DNA of 64,000 bases, from NCBI GenBank assembly GCA_015179125.1, contig WHVA01000004.1, positions 248,001 through 312,000 on the forward strand. The letters run 5' to 3'. Below the pieces are notes generated by a model. It worked only from the letters and a program-made list of their open reading frames with translations. It was not told the DNA's origin and made no database searches. Shown piece by piece: positions 34,171-45,319 of the stretch (position 1 is the first letter of the stretch; each line of letters begins with the position of its first letter). Both the position numbers and the translations under genes were made by a program. Source of the DNA: Gautieria morchelliformis. Taxonomy: Eukaryota > Basidiomycota > Agaricomycetes > Gomphales > Gomphaceae.

Positions 34171-35060
34171 TGATGTACCACCCATTTTACCCATACTCCA
34201 AACGCCAGTTCACCTCCCCTCACACTAACAGCCTCCCCTCCCAGGCTTCATATCTCCCACCACCCACTCCGGCCCACGGGCATGAACCTATAACGATGTT
34301 TTTGGTCTGTTTGCTAGTGGAGGGGACGGTCGGTTGTGTGTGCATGTACCGGGTGTAGATAAGGCCAGCAAGAGGAACGAGCGGAGTACTTGTACGGTAT
34401 TTCCCTTTGTATATTAACAGGCTGTCCATCCTGCATTAACCCGTTTGCTGCTTCTCCAGCACGTCTCGCCATCCATCCATCCACCAGCATGACCCAGACA
34501 CAGACACGAGCAAAGACCCTGGAGACACACCCCCACCCAGCCGATGGTATGTCCCGTTTCCCAGCCCCTTGTGTCTCGGATCGAAGGCCACTGGCTGCCC
34601 CCTAGACTACACCCTCCCACCCTTCACGTTCCGCACCGCCCTCATCCCCGGGTACGAGGTCATAAAGCGCTTCCAGACCTGTCCCCCAAGCGGCGGCCCT
34701 TTCCCGCACGACCTGCGCGCCCACCGCGACGCGGGGGACTTCCCCGTGGAGGACGCGCGCTGCCCGTACGAGGCGTGTGCCTGGGGCGAGCTCGAGAAGA
34801 ATAAGCAGCTGAACCAGGAGCGCGGCCGTTGCGCATGCTGCAGGACGTCGGCGTGGTTCGGCGTTCAGGAGCGCGCGTTTTTCCGGGGAAGGGACGGGGC
34901 CGGGCCCGCGACAACACCGACGCCCCCAGACGGCGGGAGTACTTCAAGACGGTGCCCGCCGGAGTTCAGCCGCGCGGCCGAGCGCGAGTTTCGTGTCGGC
35001 GGGGAGCGCGTGCGTGCGATTGGCGTGGCGGGGCCCCCGCAAAGCGGCGCAGGGGGCTGA
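34171..35060 (+). pseudogene. gene X, copy D (5' truncated)
   Basis: Homology to the family begins inside intron 1 near 34171, so promoter and exon 1 are missing. Exon 2 (about 34246-34350) is open: ASYLPPPTPAHGHEPITMFL ending CVCMYR before GTGTAG. The last exon follows CCCCCTAG (from 34606) and is the longest open version in the window: DYTLPPFTFRTALIPGYE, PSGGPFPHDLRAHRDAG, DARCPYEACAWGELEKNKQL, SAWFGVQERAFF and REFRVGGERVRAIGVAGP, stop at 35060. The exon 3 equivalent contains stops in the expected phase. The Cys spacing (CPYEAC...CACC) could bind metal, but I know no matching domain. Function unknown. Confidence 0.5.
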
Positions 35061-35220
35061 GGCTGGGGCCGGAGAGCGCGGCTGACGTCGACGGTGCGCC
35101 TCTCGCCTGAGGGCCGTGTGCCAGACGCACGTGAGCACGAGCGCGCGTCGCCCCCCGGGTCGCCGCGCTGCCGCACTGCACATCCCCGCACCCGCACCCG
35201 CACCCACACACGCCGCCGCC

Positions 35221-36050
35221 CCATGTGAGCGGCGAGTTCTTGGAGGTTCAGGTAATCTATCTTGGTCGCAATATCTGTATAACATCTCACAAGAGCCAAT
35301 ATTCTAGGTCACTCTGTCTCAAAGCTGTTGCAGCGTATTCAGAAGTAGAAATCTCCCGCCCTCTATTTTATTCCATCCCAATTAATCTATTTTCCATACT
35401 CGAACTCATCAGTGTTCAGTGTTACCGGTGATTGAATTTATCCAAATCCCACTTCGGCTCATTCCCAGCAACTAATAATACGAGCGTAAAAGGATACTTA
35501 TCGGCCACTCGATCAAAATTTAGAGTGAAGCATGGTGCTGAGCCTAGAGCTTTTGCTGGCACATCTGCGTATACTCGTGCGCATAGACTGTACGGCGCTC
35601 GCATGGTGTATAAATATACGGTATGCTACGCGTGCGACGGGAATATCAGTGTGCGTCATGATCGGGTACGTTGCACTCTCAGTTTAACTCATTTTAATGC
35701 GATGTTGGGCTCCATCCGGGCCACACGTTGCTGATAGTCGTGAGCATCACAATAAGGGCTTGCGTAGTTGGGTCTGACAGGGTGTTCAAGGGGCCATGGG
35801 AACATAGTGTTCCCACTGGGTTTTTTATTGCCATGAGCTGCCGGCCCCCTGATCCTGCCCTGGATTTTCTCTAGAGTACATGTATTTGCTGGACTCCCAC
35901 TTAGCATAATTGTCATTCCACGGACTGTCTATGCACACTCTGTTTTGCAGGTGGGCGCCTGGCCAGATGCCCGGGTTCTCCCTAAGCCACACACAAACAC
36001 GCAAGGTCCCCAAAAGCCCACAATTCAAATAAATTATGAGTGAAAATCAA
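35221..36050 (+). repeat. module 3' flank repeat, inverted copy at 53770-54480
   Basis: Long collinear match, inverted, to 53770-54480 (for example TTGGTTCTTGTGAGATG-like and ACTGAACACTGATGAGTTCGA-like segments). Part also matches 26240-26520. This shows that the unit duplicated with the DUF6533 gene extended at least 0.8 kb past its 3' end. No gene is seen inside. Confidence 0.6.
35740..35830 (+). repeat. Pol III-like (SINE?) remnant
   Basis: GGGCTTGCGTAGTTGGGTCTGACAGG, then CCCACTGGG followed by a T6 run (35820-35825) that could end Pol III transcription. The B-box-like part is altered here (CATGGGAACATAG). Confidence 0.3.
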
Positions 36051-36241
36051 ATTTGAAATGTCACAGAATATATATGTATCTACAGGTTTTTGATGGTGTG
36101 GGTTGGCAAGAGTGAGCAGATAGCCACATAAGTTGCTACATGTTGCTCTCCTAGTGGGTTTGTATTGGAATTGTGGCTATGATGCATTAGCTTGGATGCT
36201 GTCATTAAACCACTGCTGTTCTTCCAGATCCTACAGAACCA

Positions 36242-38039
36242 TTAACCAGTGCCTGAAAGAGATGCTAACTGCTCACCAGAGGCAATCTGCCTGGCCATTT
36301 CTACATCTCCAGGACATCCAGTTGTGTGAGGAAACTCATCCAACTCTATCCCAGCTGACCCAGCCTCTTCAGGTGACTGCTTGCCTTCCTGATCAGCCAT
36401 ATTGTCCTCCAAATTCTCAGCATTAAAATCCTCCGGGCTCAAGTGAGGGTTCCCAAATTCAGCCACTATAGCATTGTGAACACTTTGTCTGGCTGCATGG
36501 AAGCTGGAGAATGAAAGAGAGGGTAATGAGGGGCTGTTAAGTCGACTATGTCTCCCTTTGAGAGTTAGATGGAACCGGCAGATGATAATTACTGACAAGC
36601 TGGGTATGCCCTGTTAGTACAATCATGTCTTTCTTCTTAAATTGGTGGGAAGTACCTGTTCTGAAGGTAGGCTAAGATGGGTTGAAGGCTTGGCTTCATG
36701 CCATAAAGCAGCTGAAGTTAGCCATTCTTTTATCATGATCAATGTATTACATACCCTCAATACCTGAAATGTCAAAGAAGACTGAGTAAGCCCTCAAAGC
36801 TCAATGTCTTTATAAGTAACAATACCTAGTTGTAACAGAATTAGCCAAACTAATTGTGAGGACAAATCTAAATATGAATCAACATATGCAATATCATTGG
36901 AATAATATTCTATACCCATATCTGACAAAACCTTACCTGTGGATTAGTGATATGTTCATATATATAAGGAATATATTGTATGCTCACCTTGGTAAATCAC
37001 TAGACTAGTGAGAGATTTCATATCCCAAATCTCACCTTTCCGCCAGAGCCTCAGGGTTTGAATTGAGCTCAGAATGGTTACTATCACAACTCCAGTGTCA
37101 AAAAGGATTAGAGCAACATTGCCGATGATATCCACTGTCAAAAGTATTTAGAGACAAATCAGACAAATACAGACCCCTAGATCTTACACCTGAAGAATTT
37201 GTTAGTATAACTCTAGGCAGAAAGTCCTAGTCATTACTGACAGATTGAGTGTATTAAGTTGTGAACTAGTGAGGTTGCAGTTGTCCAAAACAGACACATA
37301 CTATATGCAGTGAAATGAGCTTATGCTATTTACACACAGTCTGCACAGGAACATACCACTTCAGTGATAATATCCCCAAGAAGCAGCAGCCCAAGAACAC
37401 ACAAAACTCTTTGATTCTGAAGGGAAATTGCATAGGTGTGAGCTAGCAGAAGGCCTAGATAATCAAATGCAGTAATCCTTCTGCCTGAAAAATATATGGG
37501 TACAATCACTCACCCTGTACACCAATCAGAGAAGGAACTTCTAAAGCATTAGATAGGTGACTTATAGTATTGCATTTCCTTTGAATATATGAGTCTCTAG
37601 GTTGCTTCTTCATAAAGAATGCAACTCATACTAGATACCCATTCCAATCAGTAAGGGTGTTACACATGAGAACCATAAACATAATATACCTCAAGGGATA
37701 TGTTCGATAAATGGCCATATATGACAATAAGAAACACAACCATGGTTGCATAACGAGCGAATAAATAGAGAATGGTGCCAACTTTGACGGTCTCGGACCA
37801 AATGTGCTTCATCTCAGCTGGCAACGTGAGAAGAGTGTCATAAATGAGCAGTGCTGTGTAACAAGCTATGGAAATTGTGGAATTAGATAGGGGTCATGTA
37901 CGCATACCAAACACTGCGACGGTGGTAAAGTTGAACGCAAAGCTAGTTCTGGTAAGTTATTCTGCATCTTAATCAGCTTGCTAAGTACGTACGTGTCTGA
38001 TAGCGCCTGGATTTCAGCCGAGGGGTCCGCCTGAGACAT
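36242..38039 (-). CDS. DUF6533-like multi-pass membrane protein gene, module III (most intact copy)
   Basis: Exon 1: 38039-37993 (MSQADPSAEIQALSD). Exon 2: 37948-37908 (FAFNFTTVAVF). Exon 3: 37865-37690 (CYTALLIYDTLLTLPAEMKH, then GTILYLFARYATMVVFLIVI). Then a 94-nt exon near 37600-37505 (KQPRDSYIQRKCNTISHLSN, ending GVQG). Next exon: 37484-37357 (RRITAFDYLGLLLAHTYAIS, later CVLGLLLLGDIITEV). These join without a stop through canonical introns. A further membrane exon encodes ALILFDTGVVIVTILSSIQT then LRLWRK (near 37130-37040), and the last exon ends at 36242 with an acidic tail. The joins between the last three parts are not settled. The YDTLLTLPxEixxIW signature identifies DUF6533. Several hydrophobic helices predict membrane location; the biochemical role is unknown to me. 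Divergent from gene X copy E. Confidence 0.65.
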
Positions 38040-38868
38040 GCTATAAGAAAAACTAGAATGCAGATGAGGGACTAAGGTTTGCGTAGGGGTATGGGGTTGG
38101 AGTAGCGGATCGCGCAAGGTGCATATATAAGATTCTCGCCATGGGTGCTGCCAGGTCAACCGATATTCACAACATCCCATCAGTGCCAAGCATGGCACAA
38201 TTTGCAAGGTGGGCGGGTCTGATCGAAAAACGTCATGGGTAGGAGAATTAATACAAGGTCGAAGCCTTAGATACAGTGATCCACTCGGACGAGTAATTGA
38301 GCCTTGGGTTCTTGCCAGGAACTGGTTATTATATCAGCGGAATAGCCTCAAAAATGCATATAAAACTTCACGTCATGTAAGCGCACTTGGCACTCATTGG
38401 GGACTCTGAGTCCGGTGTCAGCATAACGACACATGAAAACCAACTGCAATAAGGCTCACTGATGATGAAGCCGATCCGGGGTATTACTTAAAAAGAAGGG
38501 AGCACGAGGAAGCGAGATGGTCGGGAGATCCTACCTCAATCACCAGAGTTTGCATGTGTCAGTGATTCTAAAGCGACGTCGGATGATCTCTGCAGGCATA
38601 CTAGCTCGTATCAATGTTGTTGGATATAGCGACAGCAGAAATTTCTCATTTTGGCAGCATGTCCTGACCTGGGAAGAGGTCGTATGAAGAGACATCAAAT
38701 TTCTACATGGGGCACAACGACTGGTAACTACGATCTCGTGCACTCAGTGTATCGGCTGTGACGGTAATGTAGAGCTGTGCCCGGGTGGCCCGGGAAAACC
38801 CAGGGCAATCTGCGACGTGTTTGTTGTTTTATATAGTGATATTATTAGAATGACGACAGTGCCACCTA

Positions 38869-39340
38869 CAGTCGACTCCCTCCTAACGCATACCCCTCGG
38901 GATAGCCCCAAAGGTATGCGTTTTCAGGGAGTATGCGGTGCTCGAGAGACGGCTTATTGGCGCCTGTATAAGCGCGCAAAATTTGGGTTCATTAAATAAT
39001 TTATTTATGTAGTTTACACTCATTCTATACCAGCATGTGACATGTGATGTGTCAGGTACTGAATCAGCTGTCCAGCCGCTGACCAAGAATCTTATTTGAG
39101 CTTAGCAGCCATGCCGGCCTTGCCAGTTTCGGATGGATTACGTAATATAATTTCCTATTTTGGTGCTACAATGGGGTAATCATAACCCATACCTAGGGTA
39201 AATAATGCAAAATATGCATGGGGTATGGCCTATGGGTTATAATCACCAAATCCCTGCAAACCAACTCGGGAAATCCAAAAATGTATGGCCTTTCAGGGAG
39301 TATGGGTTATACCTGGTATGCGTTAGGAGGGAGTCGACTG
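38869..39340. mobile_element. Tc1/mariner-type MITE (472 bp)
   Basis: Perfect 26-bp terminal inverted repeats (starting CAGTCGACTCCCTCCTAACG) at 38869-38894 and 39315-39340, with TA on both sides (38867-38868 and 39341-39342). There is no transposase coding region. Subterminal copies of CAGGGAGTATG and GGTATGCG repeat inside. TA target and CAGT ends fit the pogo/Fot branch. Confidence 0.88.
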
Positions 39341-39345
39341 TAGTA

Positions 39346-39997
39346 TAGTGGTGGGCACGGCCCAGCCCAGGCCGCGGCTTAGCCCGAGCCGAGCCCCTGA
39401 AAGCCCGAGCCAGGCCAGGCCCAAGCCGTTGACCCGCCAGGCTTCCGGGCCTGGCTCGAGTTTTGACAAGCCTGAGCCGGGCCCTGAAGCCGGGGCCTCG
39501 TAGGCGCCCGCCGGCACCGCTGCCGCCCGGCGCTTCTCCTCCTTCCGCCCCACCATCCTGCCAGCGCCTTGAAAATCCCGCCCCCACCCCCGCCGTCTCC
39601 TTCCTTCACCTGTACCCTGCAGCGAGAGCAGCGCGGTACGGGCCTTGCTCCTCCACGTGGGTGTGCGGGTGCATGTGGGCGTCTGCGTGGGGGTGGGCAT
39701 GCACATGCGGCTGCGTGTGCGCGTGCGTATAGGGCTGCAGGTGCGTGGAGGGGGGGTGGGGGGATGGGCATGCTTGTTTGGCCGTGCCAGCGGCGGCCGC
39801 GGCGGGTGGTGGTGCTGTTGTTGGAGGTGCAACACATGTCTAGTTCCCCACCAACAGGCCGCGGCCCAAGCCGGGCTTAGCCCGAGCCGAGCCGGGCCTG
39901 CTGGTGAGGGCCTGGCTCAGGATTTGGGAAGCCCGAGCCCGAGCAGGCCGGGCCCAAGCCCGGGCTTTGGGGCCGAGCCGGGCCCTGCCCATCACTA
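39346..39997. mobile_element. non-autonomous hAT element (652 bp) inserted at the MITE edge
   Basis: Imperfect inverted ends (TAGTGGTGGGCACGGCCC and, reversed, TAGTGATGGGCAGGGCCC) and an exact 8-bp target duplication CTGTAGTA (39338-39345 and 39998-40005). The left duplicate contains the last three bases of the MITE and its TA, so the hAT came later. Subterminal regions (39360-39490, 39855-39985) are arrays of GCCCGAGCC/GGCCTGGCTC-like units. No transposase is present. The middle (39570-39850) is GC-rich with no recognised coding. Confidence 0.88.
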
Positions 39998-40273
39998 CTG
40001 TAGTATTAGGCGGTATTGGACGCCGATCATTCGATAACTCGATCAGGAAAATGTGTGGCTGTCGTGATCAAATCATGTCAGCTCGCGTGTAACAATGGTA
40101 ACTGGTTGGCTCCAGAGTCAAATATAAACAACATCATCACATACACAGCACATCCCCATGGAATTTCAAACACCGGATACTGATAACCCCGAGCGAAGAC
40201 AGGTCGTCGTGCGCGCGGATCAGGAACCCACCAAACAAAGACAAACATGCGCACCAGTGCCTGACTCGGCAGC

Positions 40274-42190
40274 ATGACACGACACAGACAACAAGCACTG
40301 GCATCGTCGTCTCCCCATGGTACGCACTGTTAGCAACTAGGGGCTATGGCAGGGGAGGTTCGGTAGAGTTCTTAGAAAGCTAGAATCAAATACACTCTCT
40401 CAGTGAATTTATTGTCACTGATGTATTAATACAATACCTAGAATCAAATACACTACATGATTTTTAGTCAACATGCTATGTAAATATGAAGAATACTACT
40501 CGCCTCTCTCAGTGAATTTATTGTCACTGAGAGAGGAGTGTAATCCTGTCTCAGAAGGCATATACTTGCACCCGGCCCTTTAGCGCCCAAGGGCTCGCGC
40601 GTCGAAGTCATTTCAAACTCCGCTGGGTGCAGCCGCCTGTGAAAATAGAAATAACAGAGTAGAATGGAGAGATAGGGAGTGACTGGAAAATTTCGAAAAT
40701 AAGCAGAGAAGTGGATGCATAGTAGAAGAACAATGTGAGAAACAATTGGAAACACCACACAATAAATTGAACATATTATGCTTGATTTTGGTGCAGGAGC
40801 ATAAATGCACCCAACACGCACATGTCATCCCGGCCACGCATTTTACCCATACACTCCAAACTTCAGTTCACCGCCCCTCACATAACACTAACAGCCCCCC
40901 CCATCCCAGGCTTCATATCTCCTCCCGCCCTTTCCCGCCCACGATCATGAACTTACGATGTTTCCGGTGTGTCTGCCAGTGGAGGAGATGGTGTCGTGTA
41001 TACATGTGCCGGGTGTAGAAAAGGCCAGCAAGAGGAACGCATATGCGTTATTTCTCTTTGCATAGAAGCCCGCCGTCCATCCTGCATGAACGCGTTTGCT
41101 GCCCTCTCCACCACCTCTCGCCATCTGTCCATCCCCCAGCATCACAAGCACAGACCCTGGAGGCACAACACTGCCCGGCGGATGGTACGTCCAGTTGCCC
41201 AGTCCCTCGTGTCTCGTACCGAACGCCACTCACTGCTCCCTAGACTCCACCCTCCCGCCCCTCACGTCCCGCACCGCCCTCCACCCACGGCGGGCCCTTC
41301 CCGCCCTCGCCCACCGGCCACCACGAGCTCATGAAGTTCGTCCCAGCCTGTCTCCCGAGCGGCGGCTCCTTCCCGCACGACCCGCACGCCTACCGCGATG
41401 CTGGTGGCTTCCCCGTGGAGGATGTGCGCTGCTCGTGCGAGGCATGCGCGCGCAGCGAGCTTGAGACGAATAGGCGCGAGCGTGTGGCACAGGATGTCGG
41501 CGTGGTTCGGCGTGCAGGAGCGCGCGTTTCTTGGGGGCGAGGTTGGAGACGGGGGAACGCGCAATGACACCGACCCCCCCCCAGACGGCGGGAGTACTTC
41601 ATGACAGCGCCCGCGGAGGAGTTCAGCGGTGCGGTTGGCGGTTGAGCGCAAGTTTCATGTCGGCGGGGAGCGCGTGTGCGCCATTGGCGTGACAGGACCC
41701 GGGGACAAGCCTCCCGCGAAGCGGGGCAGTGGGCTGGGGCTGAGGCTTGAGCTTGGGCTGGAGAGCACGGCCGACGTCAATGCGTCGCTGCGCCTCTCAC
41801 CTGGGGTCTGCGTGCGCGACGCACGTGAGCACGTGCGCGCGTCGCCCCCCTGGTCGCCGCGGTGGACCACGGCCATGCTGGCGCACGGCATATCCCCGCA
41901 CTCCCACACACACATGCCGCCGCCGCCCTCCAGCAACTACAGGCGCACCTGCAGCGCCACACGCGCCCCGCAAACCCCCTTACCCGCGCCTACCACCGCC
42001 GGCGCCACTGCACCCTTACCCGCAACCTTGTCCATATCCGCCCCCCTCCTAGAGCCCCCCAAGCCCCCCCCCCGACCCGCGGACAAATACACGAAACATG
42101 TCTTCGTGATCCCACCCGCACGCCGCCTAGGAACGGGAACGGACCCGCGCCGGCGCCCAATGCGTACCCCACACCACTCGCTCGTGCTCC
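40274..42190 (+). pseudogene. gene X, copy E, with solo LTR in intron 1
   Basis: Exon 1 is 40274 to about 40320 (MTRHRQQALASSSPH) before the donor GTACGCAC. The intron is interrupted at 40328 by an LTR and resumes at 40817; the acceptor is CATCCCAG at 40902-40909. Exon 2 (ASYLLPPFPAHDHELTMFPV) loses frame near its end (two bases fewer than copy A before CCGGGTGTAG). The last exon after GCTCCCTAG (near 41243) contains HELMKFVPACLPSGGSFP, DPHAYRDAGGFPVEDVRC and ELETNRRE. The 3' tail is GC-rich. It is broken by indels. Unknown function. Confidence 0.5.
40328..40816 (+). mobile_element. solo LTR, family B, copy 1 (489 bp)
   Basis: Begins TGTTAGCAACTAGG, ends GCACCCAACA, flanked by CGCAC on both sides (40323-40327 and 40817-40821). 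The empty site is visible in gene X copy A at 9656-9670 (GGTACGCACATG). It contains the 13-bp hairpin CCTCTCTCAGTGA at 40503-40536. Confidence 0.88.
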
Positions 42191-43642
42191 CCCTCAGCGC
42201 CCACTTTCAGTGAGTACTCCCATATCCAGCCACAGACCCAGTGCCAATCCTTTACACTGCCTAATGGCCCCTAATCGCCTGGGGATCCTCCACAGAACCC
42301 CAGCATCTTTCAACCACCTTACCCTTCTAGGCTTCCTCGGATTGTCGGTGCCCCAGGATCCTGACAACATTGGCCTTCGCACGACCCCACTTGCCATCGG
42401 CTTCACCAAGTCATACTCCGAATCCATTTCTCGATGTACACTACGCACAATGTCTTCCATATATGCGTCCTACACCATCTCTCAATACTGGGCACACCAC
42501 CCCTGTACAAGCAGGATTTCGGGCTCACATTCCTGCCTCGCACGAATCTTCATCTCATTCACATCACTCATACCTCTTCGCACTATTCGCAGGCTCTTCG
42601 CAGTCCTCACCATTCAGTACACAGCGACCACCCTGGAGCCGATTCCCAACAAGGTCTTCCTCTGCAGGCGCCTTTAGCAGATCAGGGACATCACACTGAC
42701 CCTGCACTCAGACAACACCTTGGCTATGCTTTCGGTGGCATGCCCTACTACAATCTGAATACTGCACCATTGAGCGGCACCCCACCTCTCTTCACGGGAC
42801 AACCCCACCCCTTCATGGGTCAACCTCCCCTGCAACAACCTCCAGCACAGATTCCTGCCTTACCTGGTGGGCCTGTAGAGGACAGGAATTATAGGCAGTA
42901 GGATGGACTTGTTGCTCAAAAGAATAGACTAGAAATCAATTCACTCTCTCAGTGAATTTAGTGGTCACTATAAATATATTGTACACTACCTAGAAATCAA
43001 TTCACTACAGAGGATTTCTAGGTCAATAAATGGAAAGACTACTAGACTAATTTACTTGCCTCTCTCAGTGAATTTAGTGGTCACTGAGAGAGGGGGAAAT
43101 GTGTTCCACTGCGCATGTACTACTACCCGGCCCTTTAGCGCCCAAGAGCTCGCGCGTCGAAGTCATTTCAGACTCCGCTGGGTGCAGCCGCTTGTGAAAG
43201 TAGGAATAACAACATGAAATAGAGAGATAAGGAATGAGTGGAAAATTTCGAAAATAACCAGAGAAATGGATGCATAATACAAGAACAATGTGAGAAGAAA
43301 TTGGAAGGCCACACAACAAATTGGATATATTATGCTTGATTTTGGTGCAGGAGCATAAATGCACCCAACAGGGCCTGCGCCTCCTTTATTCACTGGTCAA
43401 CCACCCCCACAACAACCTCCAGCACAGATTCCTGCCCCACCTGGCGGGCCTGCACCTCTTCCATTTGCAGGACAACCTCACCCCTTCGCAGGACAACCTC
43501 CCCCGCAACAACATTTAGCACAGATTCCTGCCCTACCTGGTGGGCCTGTTCCTCCTCCTCCACCACCTTTCAGGCCACCCTTGCCCCATGCTGGAGTACC
43601 TCCAATTGGGCCTCCTGGACCTCCTGGCCCCCCCCGGACCTC
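42191..43642 (+). pseudogene. proline-rich repeat gene split by a solo LTR
   Basis: After gene X copy E the sequence changes and codes for a Pro/Gln/Gly-rich product. Frames include VQAGFRAHIPASHESSSHSH and GYAFGGMPYYNLNTAPLSGT, then a repeat built on GQPHPFMGQPPLQQPPAQIP and PALPGGP. At 42873 the frame is cut by LTR-B and resumes at 43376 with APPLFTGQPPPQQPPAQIPA, PFAGQPHPFAGQPPPQQ and a polyproline/GPPGPPGPP end at about 43637, where an LTR of family R begins. Several frame changes occur upstream of 42700. The repeat unit (about 30 residues) occurs at least three times. I do not recognise a named family. Confidence 0.5.
42874..43370 (+). mobile_element. solo LTR, family B, copy 2 (497 bp)
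   Basis: Begins TGTAGAGGACAGG, ends GCACCCAACA, with exact 5-bp target duplication GGGCC (42869-42873 and 43371-43375). Hairpin CCTCTCTCAGTGA at 43059-43093. Inserted inside the proline-rich repeat frame. Confidence 0.9.
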
Positions 43643-44653
43643 TGTCATGACATGTTTATTTCCCATACTCAGATGCTCAGTTCTCCTATTTTCTCACTCC
43701 ACCTTCGTGATCGTTCCGATCGCCATTGTCATGTTCGGCAACCGATTCTCGCTGTTCACGCCAATTACCATCGCCACGCCATCAAATGCATGATCAACGT
43801 CTTTGGACTGACTTGGCAGTCATCGCTGGGTCTACCACCTTCTCTGCTCGACCCTCTTCCAATGGTGTTCTGGTAATTGGATTGTCATGACCTGTGTATT
43901 TCCTGCACCTTGTTATCCCCATTTCCCCTTTCACTACTCCTCCCCAGTGTTCGCTTGGCTTCACCCTCCACCTTGACCTTTCCTCCTCTATGTCACCTCT
44001 GTTCACCCTTCCTCGCATTTCGCCGAACGACCATTCGCTGCTCGCATCATTCGCCAGCAGGCACACCATCAAATCATGATCGACATCAATCACGATCGAC
44101 ATCCCTATCCAGCATGATGGCTCGTCAGTAACTCCATCAGCTTCTCAATCCAACCCCCTTTTTGTGTTCATATGAGCAGGGTGCGTTCGCGGGACGTCCT
44201 ACCCGTGGGTCGTGTGGGATCAACCCAGTAGATGAAGAACCCGTGCAGGGCAGTGTATATGCGGGCCCCAAGACATGATTTCGTACACAGGTGTCTTCGC
44301 CACCTTCACCCTCCATCGTTTCATGTTCTCCCTCTTCTCTCATTCTAGTGTATGTTTATTTCATCTATGTTGTATCATGACTGCGCACCCCTATCCAACC
44401 CTGACTCGTGACGGCCTCTTTCCTATTCGCAGATACCTTACGAGCATTCAATATAAGTAGTTTACATTCACATGTATATTCCCCAGTTCAATTATCATAC
44501 ATCGTCCATCTTGTGCAAACTTGGCCTCGCTGTGGTCATCGTCTTAAGCCTTCTCTTGGAGATTTCCATCTTCGACTAGCAGAGGACTTAGGCATCACTG
44601 GTGAGTTCTCATACTTCGTCTTTGTTACCTTAGCCTTTGAACCATTTTCTGTG
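43643..44653 (+). mobile_element. LTR family R, copy 2 (3' truncated)
   Basis: Begins TGTCATGACATG and runs collinear with 2310-3300. It stops matching near 44653, where DNA resembling a piece of the gene X promoter (GTATGTTTGTCTTTGTTTGG) follows to 44710. The last roughly 280 bp of the LTR are missing. Confidence 0.7.
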
Positions 44654-44710
44654 CTGGTCTGTGTCCATGCTGTCGTCGGTGTGTATGTTTGTCTTTGTTT
44701 GGTAGGATTG

Positions 44711-45315
44711 TGAATAAAGTGCCTTACATTACAAACTTTTGCTCACTTTCGCACTTTTTCCCCTAATTATTTTGGCTGTCTCACTTGTCTCACTTTTCCC
44801 ACACTTTTGCACTTTCACTTTCACTGCACTTGCAGTACTAGAAGTGCGGAGCGTTGCCCGCAGCAACACGCCTCGCATCGCACATAATCCACAGCAGGAC
44901 CCAACAGGCCACTGGTTGTCACGCGACGTAGCTCAGCGCGAGTCCAGATAGCCTGCGGGGGGCCAAGGAAGTAGCGCCGAAAACGGGCAGAAGCAAAGGA
45001 GATATAGGACAAAAGCACCGAAAACAGGAAAAAGTGAAGGATATGTATACGAACTGGGAGAAGACCTTGCGAGCAAGGTAACTTGTGAACTTACACTACG
45101 ACCATTCTGACCTCTACTGGGCAAATGCCGCAGCCTTGCTGCTATTACTTCTTCAGAATCCAGTTCAAGGTTGTAGCTGCGGGCGATGATTCATTGCTAG
45201 CCACCTAATCGCTTGGCATTTCGGAGCCAGGCATGTATGATATGTTCACAAGTTGAGTTGCATGTGACAGGACACGCTACATGTACCATACTTCGTTATT
45301 ATTAAGTCAAATACT
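44711..45315. other. no supported gene
   Basis: Repeated CTCACTTT/GCACTTT motifs at 44740-44825. Nothing else is identified before the GCM-transposase locus. Confidence 0.3.
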
Positions 45316-45319
45316 GTTC

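Larger units (their letters stand above)
38040..40273. promoter_or_regulatory. module III divergent spacer, split by two DNA transposons
   Basis: 38100-38320 carries the DUF6533 promoter (TTATATATGCACC in reverse near 38120). 38560-38860 is the 320-bp repeat. 40030-40273 carries the gene X promoter (AGTCAAATATAAACAAC near 40115-40135). The MITE and hAT element at 38869-39997 split the spacer between these parts. Confidence 0.5.
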
